In this document: piece by piece, positions 34,075 through 46,106 of the stretch
How positions within the stretch are numbered: position 1 is the stretch's first letter
How the letters are laid out: each line of letters starts with the position of its first letter
Origin: Oreohelix idahoensis
Taxonomy: Eukaryota > Mollusca > Gastropoda > Stylommatophora > Oreohelicidae
NCBI GenBank assembly: GCA_024509875.1
Contig: JAMPIV010013723.1
Coordinates: 1 to 64,000, forward strand
Reading direction: 5' to 3'
DNA length: 64,000 bases
Position numbers and translations under genes: made by a program
The notes under the pieces: model-generated
Seen by the model: only the letters and a program-made list of their open reading frames with translations
What the model was told of the DNA's origin: nothing
Databases searched by the model: none

Positions 34075-35029
34075 TTAAGTGCTCTCGTTCTTGACTGTCC
34101 TTTTCACACCCAATTATTTCAGTAGATCATACACCGAGGCAGCCAGTAAACCTCTTGCCCCTACTTCTACAGCTATGACTCATGCTATGAACCCGCCATA
34201 TCTCAAGTCCAGGACCAGACCATTATACTTAGCCAGTTTGGATGAGTGTTGCTCATCTAATCTGGATTCAAATGGCACTGTCAGCTCAAACAATGCAATC
34301 TGGTACGACAATGAGGCTAGCAGTCTTTATCGGGACTCACGCTTGTCAGGGCTACATAATACTAGCTAACAGAAGCAGGTAGATTTAGTTCCTTTCAACA
34401 CCTTGCTCCAGTTAACGGGGTTCATTTATTTTTTTAATGGCAAATAGCGTTATGGTATAACCAACGGACTGGGTTGAAATGACGTGCCTAGCCACAAGAA
34501 AGCAAAACCCTTAAAAAATTAAAACAAAAACAACAACAAACAAACAAAAACTCATTCACTATTTCACAAAACGTGTTATGTAAATGTATCAGAAACTGAA
34601 ACCAACCGAGCAAACTCCCCTTACGTGATGCGCATTGCACGCTTTGTTAACACATAGAAAACTGAACAATCTTTCACACCTCTTTCACAGCTGGCTATAA
34701 CATCACACTTTTTGAAGAAAAAGATACCGAAAAATTGTTATGTTTTATTGCTCTGCGTTTCCCGGGCTCTGATAATTTCGGGGGGTTAAAAAATTAGAAG
34801 AAAAGATCAGAAGGGATTAGAGCGGGTATTATGCATACCTTGTTGTATCGAATCTTATTTCATGTGTCATTATCGGCACCTGTGTAAACCAGCAGGAATT
34901 TGTTCACGAGCAGGCAGGGATTCGCATTGAAATAGAGAAGAATGACATTGATAGACTAGATACGAGCAATATCTTTAAAGACTTTTTAATGGTTTTTTGT
35001 TGTTGTTGTTTTTTTTTTAAATCGAGGAT
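34075..35029. other. Intergenic, no gene recognised
   Basis: Nothing recognisable beyond T- and A-rich tracts (around 34520-34550 and 34997-35020). Confidence 0.4.
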
Positions 35030-35533
35030 TCCTCAGCAAAAGAGAAGTTGGTAAGAAGACGAAGATGACTGTATACCGCTCCATCTATGTCCCAGTCTTG
35101 ACGTATGGATGCGAGTCGTGGGCAATGACTACAACCCACAAAAGCCAGATCCAAACCTCAGAAATGAGGTATCTGAGGAAGGTGGTTGAAGTAACAAGAA
35201 GAGACATGATCCGCAGCCAGACGATACGTCAAGGCCTAAAACCCAACCCCTGCAGACCCAAGCAGAACAGTCCCAACTGAGATGTTTTGGCCATGTCTGC
35301 AGAATGGGAGAAGATCGGCTACCACGACAAGCATGGGAAACTAAGAGCCAGGGATCCAGACCTCCAGGACAACCCAAAGTCCGCTAGGAGGACAACATTA
35401 GACAATCTTTGAAGGACCGAGGACTAGAATGGAACTAAGCCAGGAGGAAGACAGCTGATATAATAGTATGGCGCTCTCTCTTATAAACCTCTACACCTCA
35501 CGGTAGAAGAGGAACGACTAAGTAAGCAAGTAA
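35030..35533 (+). pseudogene. 3' end of a LINE reverse transcriptase (RTE-like), 5'-truncated
   Basis: Conceptual reading gives KTKMTVYRSIYVPVLTYGCESWAMT, then EMRYLRKV..TRRDMIRSQTIR, then in a shifted frame RCFGHVCRMGEDRLPRQAWE..PPGQPK and EDNIRQSLKDRGLEWN. These are the conserved C-terminal motifs of RTE-type proteins (YGCESW, GH..RM, GR/GQP). It ends in a short repeat, AAGTAAGCAAGTAAG, as LINE tails do. Frameshifts and stops make it dead. It differs from the RTE at 59888-62990. Confidence 0.75.
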
Positions 35534-36969
35534 GTTTTTTTTTGGTGCTAGTGATGATAAACGACTTTAAAAAGGAAGATTCAATAATGAATTGTTAGTG
35601 TGGCATCTACTGATGGATTAGTTCCTGTCCTGAAAACGGTGGTCAACATTTTGATCTGTCTTTTCGCTGTCTATTGACTTCTTTCGTTCTCAAAATCCCT
35701 ATGACCTGGTTCACATGTCAGTAATCTACGGTTCGCGGACATCTTCCAGCCTGCAGCGTAATTTCTTTCAGCCCCCGGACTCATTAAAATGTTAAAAACA
35801 GTTTATAAAAAAATATTTCAGGAAATTGTATCGTCTTCTTATTTCATATTCCTTCAAGTACAACTATTTAGCGGGTCTCTCATCGGCAAACCACTAAGAA
35901 AAGTACACAAGGTTACTTCCCAGAGATAACGGAGATTCGGTGGTTTGTTTGGTTTCCCTTTTTAAAAGTATTTTCAAATTGCTTAGAGTTATTTAAACTG
36001 GAGGTGGCCTGGGATTTCGTTTCACTTTTTATGATTTGGTCTGTTTTTGCCATAGAAAATTGCCGACCTTTGATCTAGCATCTAGAGCATGTGAATCGTC
36101 TTGTCCTACCATCCGGGTTGACATTCTAATCGCTCAGTAGCTATTACATGTTATATTACATTACATTATATTACATCTTATTTCATATTATATGAGAGAT
36201 ATGCATACTCGTTCATGATGAGCTGCCTCGTCTTGAAACAACAACAATTTGTTGAAGATTAACTCTAATATTTCCCTGACATTCCTCTTTCTCAAACTTC
36301 TTTCTTCCTCAACGGATGATGAAATACTATCTTTTATTTGTTCCTATCACAGTATCTTTAACAAGCAACTGACATAAAACATGTCTGCCTGTATTTTTCT
36401 CTCATCCTTTTTTTGATATCTTTCCGTGTCATGTGACGCCTGCCTCTGTCGGTCAACTTTTCTCTCTGCTCATATAGTTATTTTCTTTTTAATTCATCTC
36501 CACTTCTTTCAATTCTTCTCCATCTTTTTCTCCATTGTTGTTTTTTGGTCTCTTGCTCTCTTCTTCATACTTGTCTGCTTCAGATTCTTCTTGGTCTTTA
36601 GAATTTTCTGTACTTCTTTTCATAACACGGGCAAGACACTCTGGAATCGCCACGTAAACTAGTGTCTTTATGATAAATTATGAAATGCACAACATAAATT
36701 TTGCTATAACTTTATTGTCAATGGCCCGAACATAAGAATTATTTTGGAATTTGAACAACTACAAATGCATGTAATTATGGCAGTAAGAAATCATTATTTT
36801 TTGTATTTGACGAGGACATAATGATTGTGTTTGTAAATTCGCACAACAGCATTGAAATCCCACAAAACTTTACAAGAAGAAAATTGAACTCAGGCGCGGA
36901 CCTCCAAGAAAGCAAGGGTTAGATGTAGTTTGGTTGTATAAGCCCGTCTCAGACACATTTCCTTACGTG
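35534..36969. other. Intergenic, no gene recognised
   Basis: AT-rich with CT-rich patches (36460-36610) that open low-complexity frames. Nothing supported. Confidence 0.4.
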
Positions 36970-37557
36970 CATAGTCAAGTTTGCCCCTAATAAATGATTT
37001 ATAGAAGGTTAACATTGTCTTATTGTAGGCTCCTCAACCACTTCCTTTCATATATCTTAACATGTTAATAAGTCCCCTATTGCTTTGCACTAATAGGTCT
37101 ATGTGTTTGTTCCAGTTTAGTTGCTGGTCTAGTACCATACCCAGAAATCTAGTTGATTTTGCTGTGCATACTTTTTGCTCATTAATGCTTATGTCAATTA
37201 TATTATTTTTTAATACACACCCTCTACTGAAGATCATTCCTACGGTTTTTTTAACGTTTAGATTAAATCCCCACTTGTGCATACAGTCAGATACTTTATC
37301 GATTTGTTTTTGTACTGTTTTATAGAGGAATGGGAGATTTCTTCCCGTTCTCCATATCGCAGCATCATCTGCAAACTGAGATAGGTTGTTTTTTAAATCT
37401 TTAAACTCGTCGCCTAGGTCGTTGACCATAATCGTAAATATATATGGTGATATTACTGATCCCTGTGGGATTCCACTCTGTTGTTCATACACCTCAGATC
37501 TATCATTTTTTATTTGTACCGTGAAGTATCTATCCTGCAGGAAGTTTTCTAAATAAT
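36970..37557 (-). pseudogene. I-clade LINE reverse-transcriptase fragment, inverted
   Basis: The reverse complement matches 52573-53165 of the full LINE: YNYLENFLQDRYFTVQ, GIPQGSVISP, LSQFADDAAIW (the catalytic pair is intact here), FLGMVLDQQLNWNKH and RGLINMLRYMKGSG. It is open to 37034, where a TGA interrupts, and homology stops abruptly at 36970. It is truncated at both ends with no tail, so it is a rearranged piece. Its 5' end is fused in frame to a Tc1-type DNA-binding domain. Confidence 0.85.
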
Positions 37558-37822
37558 TGTAAGTTCCTGTGGCCTGAAATCTCTCCAAAATTCTTTGGAT
37601 AGTAGAGTGTGACACTGCAAGCCGTCTAGCAACCTCACGGACAGATAAACCACTTTCAACCCACGCTATAGCCCTCATTCTTTGTAAGGTGTCAAGACTT
37701 CTTCTCGGTGGCATGGTTTTTGCAAGTGATGAAACTACCCTAAGTCTGCTGATTGTAAAACAAATTAAGAGTGAACTCTGTTCACGAAAAGTCACCATTG
37801 CACGTGGAATGTCAATCAGCAC
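37034..37822 (-). CDS. Chimeric ORF: Tc1 helix-turn-helix fused in frame to LINE RT palm
   Basis: A 262-codon open frame. Residues ~37-88 (starting MPPRRSLDTLQRMRAIAW, with LSVREVARRLAVSHSTIQRI) are a Tc1/mariner-type paired-like HTH. From ~89 (YNYLENF..) to the end it is an I-clade RT fragment containing PQGSVISP and FADD. The fusion lies at RFQATGT|YNYLEN with short microhomology (GAAC.TACAA). A likely native start is the Met at residue 37 (37714). Whether it is expressed is unknown; it may be an accidental junction that stayed open. Confidence 0.55.
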   Translation of the reverse strand: MLIDIPRAMVTFREQSSLLICFTISRLRVVSSLAKTMPPRRSLDTLQRMRAIAWVESGLSVREVARRLAVSHSTIQRILERFQATGTYNYLENFLQDRYFTVQIKNDRSEVYEQQSGIPQGSVISPYIFTIMVNDLGDEFKDLKNNLSQFADDAAIWRTGRNLPFLYKTVQKQIDKVSDCMHKWGFNLNVKKTVGMIFSRGCVLKNNIIDISINEQKVCTAKSTRFLGMVLDQQLNWNKHIDLLVQSNRGLINMLRYMKGSG

Positions 37823-38077
37823 GATTACCTCACCTGTTTGGTTGTACGGAAGTTTGAAAAAACAGATTAAAAATGTGAATTTATGGTCAGCAAACCAAAT
37901 TGCACGTGATCACCATGGTTGTCGGTGAGTTGTTTTTATGCTTAACGTGCATAGACAACTGTCAGAGGAAGATATTGCACCCATTTTTACGAAAAACTTC
38001 CTTCATTTAATCATTCTATGCGCTTATATAAAAGTGTTTTGAAAATAATAGGGTGGCCCTTGACTTTTGACGAGTAA
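37558..38077 (-). mobile_element. Tc1-like transposon 5' end (truncated)
   Basis: In minus orientation it begins at a TA with TTACTCGTCAAAAGTCAAGG, like a Tc1 terminal repeat (complement of about 38058-38077). After ~360 bp of leader comes the transposase start. Only the leader and helix-turn-helix survive; the rest is replaced by LINE sequence at 37557. No partner inverted repeat is found nearby. Confidence 0.6.
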
Positions 38078-38213
38078 TATATAAATATATAAATATAAAT
38101 ATATAAACATAAATATAAATATATAAATATATAAATATAAATATATAAATATAAATATATAAATATATATCTATATATATATTTATATATTTATATTTAT
38201 GTTTATATATTTA

Positions 38214-38308
<95 letters not shown>
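38078..38308. repeat. AT-rich inverted repeat and (TA)n microsatellite
   Basis: TAAATATATAAATATAAATA-type units (38080-38165) are followed by their reverse complement (TTTATATATTTATATTTATG..) to ~38220, then pure TA to 38308. A long hairpin is possible. It forms the junction between the Tc1-like end and the LINE 3' piece. Confidence 0.9.
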
Positions 38309-38310
<2 letters not shown>

Positions 38311-39449
38311 TGATGGGTCAAAAGATGAAGAAGGACAATTAGGAGCAGGAATACCAATACCAAAATTAAAAATTTATAAAAGATATAAAGTAACAGGTAA
38401 TACATCCATCTTTACAGCAGAATTAGTGGCAAACCTAAAAGCTTTAGAAATAACTGCAGAAAACCCACCTAATAAAGTAACCATTTTCACAGATTCCCTT
38501 TCATCAGTATTGGCTATCAGAAACAGAAATGAATGTAGCAGGCCAGATATTATAGAGGAAATACTACAGGTCAATACATATCTGCACACTATAGGATGCA
38601 GTGTAACACTAACATGGATACCATCACATGTGGGGATAGCAGGAAATGAGCTTGCAGACAAAGAAGCCAACGCGGGAAGAACTAGCTATAACAAAATTGA
38701 AGTAGGCTTAGGGATGTTTGAGATTAAGAGCTCAATTGCTCAAGCAATAACTAAAGAGTAGATAACAGCATGGGACCAAAGTGAGAAAGCAAGATACTCA
38801 TATAAAATCTTTAAAAAATACCAAGCAAAAAATGTCAAATGCAAGAGGAACTAAAAATACCAATTAATAAAAAATTGCTGAGGCTCAAACTTGGAACTGG
38901 ATATTTCATGATTGAGGAACCCACATGTGAAGAGTGTCAAGAACCAAATACAATTAGACACTTTCTGGTGGACTGCAAAAAATATGACCAGCAGAGGCAA
39001 AACATTAAGACATACTGTAGTAACTACAAGGTGTAGAAAATCTCATAGGCACAAAGACCCCATCAGAAGTGCAAAAGTTAATAAAACACTATATTACAAA
39101 AACTAAAGCTAACATATAAAAAATAAATAATGATCCGAGCCAGTAGTCCACTCTGGTGAAAGACTCCCCCCAGATACATACGGATTAACCAAATAAACCG
39201 TCCAGTGAAAATTAAAAACATACCAGCTTAGAAAATATCATATTTTGGATAAAAAAAGCCATTTTGAACTATAACTACAAAAGGAAAAATACCTACTAGA
39301 GATAATATAGTATAAAATAAATACAATCAAAAACATATTACAATAAATGAAACACGTCCTGATATAACCAACAGCTCCGTGTACATGTAAGATGGTTGAA
39401 AGGGCCTTCAACAAAGAAAAGTAGCAAACAAATTAACTAAAAAAAAAAA
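38309..39449 (+). mobile_element. I-clade LINE, 5'-truncated copy (RNase H to tail)
   Basis: Aligns with 53669-54821 of the full-length LINE. It encodes an RNase H remnant ([57 protein letters not shown]) with an in-frame TAG at 38758-38760, then a frameshifted C-terminus with CEECQEPNTIRHFLVDC. The 3' UTR ends in an A run (39440-39449). The 5' edge lies in TA repeats. Confidence 0.85.
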
Positions 39450-39737
39450 TTTCCTTTCGTTTTTACTGAATACTGCGCTCAAACTAATGTTATCAGACAT
39501 AAAGGTCTTTTATATTTGGACATGCGCCCTAATATAACCGACTAGGTTGAACGGGACACGCCTCGCCAGAACAAGGTTTTTTTTTTTTCCTTAAAAGAAG
39601 ATATCCAGAGGGCTGACTCTTATATATTAGATGTCTTAACCCATAACACAACAAGATAACTGAGAAGAAGCCACAAGTGATCGCTTCTGTGAGCAATTTA
39701 TGGATCGAAGCTTCTAACAGCCACAGACTTGGAAGTA

Positions 39738-42095
39738 CAGTAGAACTCCATTTATCCAAACACCATGGGACCGAGCATCGTTCGGATAATCAAATGTTCG
39801 GATAATTGGATTACATGATGTATCGAGTACATGTACACATATTTCTAAAAATAATTAACAATCACAAGGAAAATACACTATAAAACATATTTACTTGTAC
39901 TGTAATAATAATACCCACACTGTATTAGATCACTGTATCACCAAAATCTTTCATTACACTGCAGTGCATGTACTACTTGTATTAATTATTTTTGTTAAGA
40001 AAGAGAAATGTTTTCAAAATAACATTACAAACAATTCAAAACCAGGCGCAACTTACGTATGCATGTACTTGCACAGATGTAGCCCACTATTTAAAATAAT
40101 GAGGAATCCTCTTTTGCGCCAAACTGGATAGTCTGCTTTTGGCTGCTAAGTCCCGCATTCTCTTCAACAGCAGAAGCTGTGTAGGACAGCTGTCATCTTC
40201 TTGCTCGTACCAAGCCATCGCTGTTTCTAGTGCTATAAAGGCTTCTTCAGGACTTGGTCGACGTTTTAGGTTTTCTTCACAATCTACAAGTACATCATGT
40301 ACTTCTGAGGAGTCTTCATCATCGGTCACTACATGTATTTGGTTTTCTTCTTGCACAAAAGACAAAATTTCTTCGTCATTCAAAAACTGAAAACCAGAAT
40401 CATTATCATCTTCTAGCCACATGTGTGCATCATCTTTGTCACAGTCCGAAAATCCGGGCATTGCTTGAAACAGTTCCACAACTTCATTTATACAATCATC
40501 ATTTGTGTCCACTGCAGTAGTTTCATTTCCTCCTTTTTTCCCAAGCAATCTATTCCAAGCCTTGTTGAGATTATCTTGTGACAGGGTGGTCCAAGCATCA
40601 GCTTACATATAGCAGCAGTCTTTGAGATTAAGCTTTTTTTGAAAACGCCACCACACTTTCTTCATCTTCAGCCAACAATAAACGACGCAGGACTTCCTTC
40701 TTGTACATCTTTTTAAGCTTTGCTATAACACCCTGATCCATTGGTTGAATCAGTGCTGTTACATTGGGAGGCAGAAAAATTACTTTAAAATTTGCATCAA
40801 CTGCATTCAATGTATCCGTCTCTGGATGAGATGGTGCATTGTCCAGTAGAAGAATTACTTTTCCAGTTTTCTTTTCTTGTTCTTTCAACCTCTTCACATT
40901 TGGGATGAACTGATTTGTATACCAATCAAGAAATATTTCACTATTCATCCAAGCACTCTTCTGTGCTTTGTAGCACAATGGGAGACATGTCACATTCTTT
41001 AAACAACGTGTTTTTTTTGGCTTTGCCGATCATTAGCACCGGTAAACGATGACTTCCACTGGCATTCGCGGCTACCAAAATTGTTACTCTCTTTTTGCAC
41101 TTTTTAAACCCAGGGGCAGCTGCTTCGCGCTGAGATGCAAGTGATTTTTGAGGCAATGATTTCCAGTATAAGCCAGTCTCATCGGCATTATACACATCAT
41201 CGAGTAAATAACCTTCTTCTTCCAAAAAAGCCAAGAATGTTTCTTTAAAATTTTCAGCGGCAGTTGCATCGCTAGATGAAGATTCCCCTTGAATCTCCAA
41301 TTCTCGTATGCCATGACGAGATTTAAAGTTTCTTAACCATCCCTGGCTAGCCTTAAAGTCAGGAGGACCGTCAAGTTGACTGTTGAACTGAAGTGCCTTT
41401 TCACACACAATAGAGAGCCAGAGATAGGTTCCCCTTTGCTTCCTCTTTGCACAAACCATATATACAAAGCCTCTTCCAATTTCAAATCTTTCGCATTTCT
41501 CATGGTTTTATTTTTCTTCGACCCATTTTCACTATCCAATTTCGATGCAAAACTCATAATTTTATCCTTGTTACTTTTGATGTCAGAGACGGTAGCTTTC
41601 CCAACATTGAAAATCCTCGCAAATGAAGACACAGTTTCACCTTTTCCTAGTCTCTTGATAATTTCTGTTTTCGTTTCAATTGACAAAACATTGCGGTTCC
41701 TTTTATATGCTTTAGGCCTACTGGAAGATGCCAGGTCGCACAGAGAAATACGTGTACACCAAAATTATTCTGCTGTAGTAGCAGACACAATTATTTTAAG
41801 TTGAACTGTCTGTTTAGCCAGTGTTCTGCCTAGAACGCACACATACACTGGATTGGTAAACCAGATATTAACGGACTTTATGATCTAACTGACTTCATGT
41901 ACGTAAGCGACCGTCCATTAGCCCATCTCATTGTCTACAAATTGTTCGCACACATTTGAAGCTTGCCGCATCAAAAGATTCAGAACTGTAGTCTAACGTG
42001 ACTGGTGGAGACTGATTTTTTTTTTCTTTCTGGAAAAAGTGTTCGGATAATTGGATGTTCGGATAATTGGGGTTCGGATAAATGGAGTTCTACTG
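39738..42095 (-). mobile_element. Tigger/pogo-like DNA transposon
   Basis: Perfect terminal inverted repeats CAGTAGAACTCCATTTATCC (39738 inward, and the complement ending at 42095) are flanked by TA duplications (39736-39737, 42096-42097). Sub-terminal TTCGGATAATTGGA motifs recur near both ends and may be transposase-binding sites. Length 2,358 bp with one transposase gene, a standard size for Tigger elements. Frameshifts in the gene make it non-autonomous now. Confidence 0.9.
40087..41734 (-). pseudogene. Tigger/jerky-like transposase, frameshifted
   Basis: Order of parts: a CENP-B/psq-type HTH (SIETKTEIIKRLGKG, FNVGKATVSDIK), a second HTH region (LEEALYIWFVQRGSKG, FKASQGWLRNFKSRHGI), then the DDE/DDD core with Asp in VYNADETGLYWKSLP, Asp in VILLLDNAPSHP and Asp in LIQPMDQGVIAKLK, as in pogo/Tigger. 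An acidic C-terminal region ends at 40087. Frame changes lie near 41430, 40990 and in the T tract at ~40633. The natural start seems to be a CTG at 41734-41732 (reading ASSSRPKAYKRNRNVLSIETK after it), perhaps a mutated ATG. Confidence 0.88.
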
Positions 42096-42097
42096 TA

Positions 42098-43495
42098 CCA
42101 CTGTTCTGAGGGTATGTCTGTATAGATCTTTAAGCTTACAAAATATCTTTGTGAATTAATGTGCATTTAAAATTGATGAATATTTAAAATAAGTGTTATG
42201 CTTAACATAAATCTTCATGTCTATATCTTGCTTTGTACCCGAAGGAAGATGGCTTCTCCACTATATAACCTCAATCTTGGACACAATTGGCTCAGCTAGA
42301 AGTCCTTGTCAGGACTAACCAACGCTAGCAATAAAAGGTTACAGCCCCTTTTAAGACTTTGTTTTTGGGTGCTGTGCTGTGTCTTCTATTTTTCTTATCT
42401 TTTATTTCCGTACATTTTGTTGATGTATTGTAAGGGAAACAATTTTGCTAACTTTGGCATAACGCTAAGCCAAAGGAGAGTAATCATGATTGGGTTTAGA
42501 AAATGTCTTTAATTATTACATTTTAAAATGTATTGTATTGTTGTGCCACGTAACCCTTTTGACAGACTTAACCACAGCATTAAGACAGTGTTGTCGTGAT
42601 AAGAAAGCTGATCAACAGTGGCCAATCAGCATCAGAGGGTCTTGGTTATAAACCACAGATACCATAACCTGGTCATATTTTGCAGGTTCAACTAAAAGTG
42701 AAAAAGGAGACACTGTTTTTGGAATTGTGTACTGTTTAACAGTGAACCAACACTGTTCCTGACATAACCATAGCGTCTTCAATGTCCAGGTGTTTTAACG
42801 ACCGAGGGAAGTCAGCTACTACAACGTGTCAAACAAGTTAAATAAATCTTAACGTGAGAACAGAAACCAAGACAGCCAAGCCAATAACATGATGACAATG
42901 ACCAAACAGTGACACTTTACTTTTTTTTTTTTGAAATTGTGTAAAATGTATTTATACCAATGCGATAATTTTTTTAACTATACATCATTAATCAATAAAG
43001 TGCATTGATTTGTTTATAACTGCAGTTGATGAACTATTTAAATTTCCAGCTATAATTTCGTTGTGTGGTAAAATAAATATTAATGATTTAAAATTGGTAA
43101 GAAGTAAAAACGAGCTGGATTCACACATTTATATAACACCCTTGGGGTATAGGATAGGTCTAGCGAGAAGGGGACTTACTACACAGGTTTCTTCTACAGC
43201 TACAATCTAGAACTGTGCATCTGAATTCTCTTGTGCCATCGCCACCACTAGTTCACCAGTTCTCTAAATTTCTATCCAACATTCATCTCGCCACACTTCT
43301 TTTGTCATATTCTGGATACATTATATGACAAGTCATGATGTATCTAGTCATCATCATCATGTGACGTATTCTCTACAGAACGTTGTCTCCATTACAGCTG
43401 CTCTGAACGCATCACGATTCTGAGGAAGTCGACCGGCATCATCCAAACACAAGTTCGGACTCTCTGATGTATCTAGTACTAAAGCATTTTTCATT
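42098..43495. other. Intergenic, no gene recognised
   Basis: No coding or repeat family recognised; a T tract lies at ~42922. Confidence 0.4.
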
Positions 43496-43503
43496 CTATG
43501 GAG

Positions 43504-43720
43504 CAGTGGTTCTCAACCTTTTTAAAACCACGACCACATTTTACAGTTGATGCAGCGGGCAACGCGTGTACCAAAATTGGCAAAGTAAACACTAATTATA
43601 TAATTCAAACAAAGTCATGCCGCTTAAAATTGCCAGAAAGGAAAAAGTAAAGGTCGCGACCCATCGCAATGTCTCCAGCGATCCAATTTTAAGCCTCGAC
43701 CCATAGGTTGAAAGTAACCG
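43504..43720. mobile_element. hAT-type MITE, 217 bp
   Basis: The left end CAGTGGTTCTCAACC and the right end GGTTGAAAGTAACCG are near-complementary, the classic hAT 'CAGTGGTTCTCAA' type. The 8-bp duplication is CTATGGAG (43496-43503) and CTATGGAA (43721-43728). The last few bases of the right repeat appear lost. No coding region. Confidence 0.75.
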
Positions 43721-43728
43721 CTATGGAA

Positions 43729-45911
43729 GGATGTAACATTAACAAATACTCATCTTCACTTTTTTGTATTCATTTCTTATTTACTTTCACATAATTTAAC
43801 TTATATATTTTTAGTTTCTTTCTTTTCCACGGTTCATTAACTCTACAGGTTATAGTGGCATAGTGTAGCGAGATTTAGTACCACTTGCTTTGTTTGTGAA
43901 AAAATGTGTAACGCGACACACACACACACTCAAACATAAGAGTGCAGGGACAACGCGGCGGGTCTTGCTTTGAAGTTTGAAAGTGGCTGAAAAATTTGCG
44001 CTTCGTCTAACCGACCAGCATTGAAGAAGGTAGGGATAGTGAATATATGAAACATGGCCGACCTTAAAAGTTTGCATTAGCTGGAAAGAAAATCTAAAGC
44101 TACAAGAGCAAGCATGGTTGAAAGACATTTAAATAATAATAATTCACCAAAGGAGATAGAGTATGAATGATATCAAAAAGGATATTATTCAAATGTAAAT
44201 AGTTTTTTAAATAATTGATATTTTTCATTGTCATCACATCTGATAAAAGTTAGCTCATGATCTTTGAAAATTTATTAATAATACATACCTCCACGGATTT
44301 TGATAAAACATGGATAGAATGAACGCTGCATATTGGGAAAATGAAAGGATACATTGGAAGGAAGGAAAGATATAAGTGTGTAGTGAAAAGAAGAGAAAAC
44401 AAGTACAGAAAAAGCACAGATCGCCTCAAACCAAGAGATTAAACGAATTCTTATCGGACTTCAGACGGTGCTTTCTCGTACGGGAGAGTCGCCCAAATAT
44501 AAGGACACAGCGGCTCGTTGAAAATCACACACACCAAATCCAGAAGCCAGGGTGAGAAACTGGAAGACAGTATCTGCTAGAAAAGTTTTTTTTCACACTG
44601 CATGCAGAGCAGATAAACGTCAACAAATACAGCCTCACCGTGCGCTTATTATTCCTAAGAGGGTATGTAAGTTTATTAAAGATATATGTGTGACTAATAT
44701 CATTTTTGTTGAAATGATTTTATTTACGATTTGATTGTATCAGACATAGTAAAAAAAGGTATACAGGAAGCCAATGAAGCTAACCAGAGATAACCTCAAC
44801 CGGCATTCTCGGGAAGCATTACCATTAATTGGTTAGCCATATATATATCATGGCTAGTTCTTGCCTGGAAGCTTACGACATACCAGCAAGTACATAAGTG
44901 ACTTGGCATCCATAAGTGGAAGGCAAAGGTTATGTCTTACCCATGTAACATAACATGTGATTTATTCATGTATTTTGTTATTTCTGCCCAGTAGACATTA
45001 TCTTATCATGCTATCTCTGTAACATACTACCATGAATCATTCATTTATATACAAACACTGAAGACATGGTCGCCTCATGAACAGCAGTGGTTCGTGAGAT
45101 TGTTGGAACACCATGGCCACCTATTTCCTTTTGTTCCAGGTTTTATGATCGTTCCTGATAGAGCTCATGACCGAGTTCGTGATCGAGTTTAAACTAAAGA
45201 CTTGAGGACCTTTGATCCTGCTAACTGGAGCCTAGTGGTCAAACAATCTTCAACACCTTAGTCCCCCGTAGTTATAGGGCTGGCTGAAGGACAGTCTATT
45301 GATTACAAGTGTGTCTCAGGAACCTCCAGCAGACGTGGCTAATACCAGATGAGTTTATGTGTATCCATCCAACAAACACTGTGAGCAGTTTCTAAAGCGA
45401 ATGTCGATGATGATAACAGCTAGAGACTAGATAGCAAGATATATCAAAGATATACTGTAACAGACTTTTGTAATTTCAATGAAAGATAAATCCAAGACTT
45501 TTTTCTATTATTTTTTAAAATTTTTAAATATAAATAATCATATATTTTACCATCTTCCAACACCCATTTCTCATTACAAGGATAGATAGATGTACATCAC
45601 AACGGGCTGATCACCTGTTTGCTAGTCAATTTGATTACGGAAACAATAGCAAATCGATTAATTTGTCGTTGCCCTAAAGATGCCATTAGGCATGATGGGT
45701 TACAGTGGCAAAGAAATCAATTTGTTGTTGCCCTAAGACGCCACTAGGCGTACTGGCCACCAACTGCTTTGTCGGTTGGTGGCTAAGGATGGAAGAAGAA
45801 GAAGAAAAAGAAGAATAGATGTACATAATAAATTATGAAATTGTACTCATTTGACTTGGTAAATTTTTAACTTAAAATTTGAGTTACTTTTTCTAATTTA
45901 ATTATATTATC
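43729..45911. other. Intergenic, no gene recognised
   Basis: Contains a possible SINE-like segment at about 45645-45815: two related stretches (TTTGTCGTTGCCCTAAAGATGCCA and TTTGTTGTTGCCCTAAGACGCCA are parts of them) followed by a GAA-rich tail. No A/B boxes are seen, so it is not called. Otherwise unassigned. Confidence 0.4.
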
Positions 45912-46106
45912 ACATAGGGTTACTATAGCGAAGGTGGCACAGTATACTTCTGAAGCCTTAATCTATTGTCCAGCTCAGAGTATTCACAGCCGTAACACAA
46001 TTGTGATACCAGTGTACTTCTCGGGCACTGGGACTTCATACTTTCTGGGGAGAGATTCTACTTCTTCTCTACCACTATCATCACATCAGAAAAACCTTTC
46101 GCTACA
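45912..46106 (+). repeat. Old fragment of LTR-G (3' end)
   Basis: Resembles the last ~190 bp of the LTRs of element G: TATAGCGAAGGTGGC.CAG, TTCACAGCCG, GATACCAGTGTACTTCTC, ACTGGGAC.TCA and CCTTTCGCTACA. It ends at CTACA like the 3' LTR of G, supporting that as the true LTR end. The 5' part is not recognised. Confidence 0.65.

Noticed and set aside
45645..45815. Possible SINE with GAA-rich tail
   Set aside because: Two related segments are visible, but no polymerase III boxes and no TSD could be defined.
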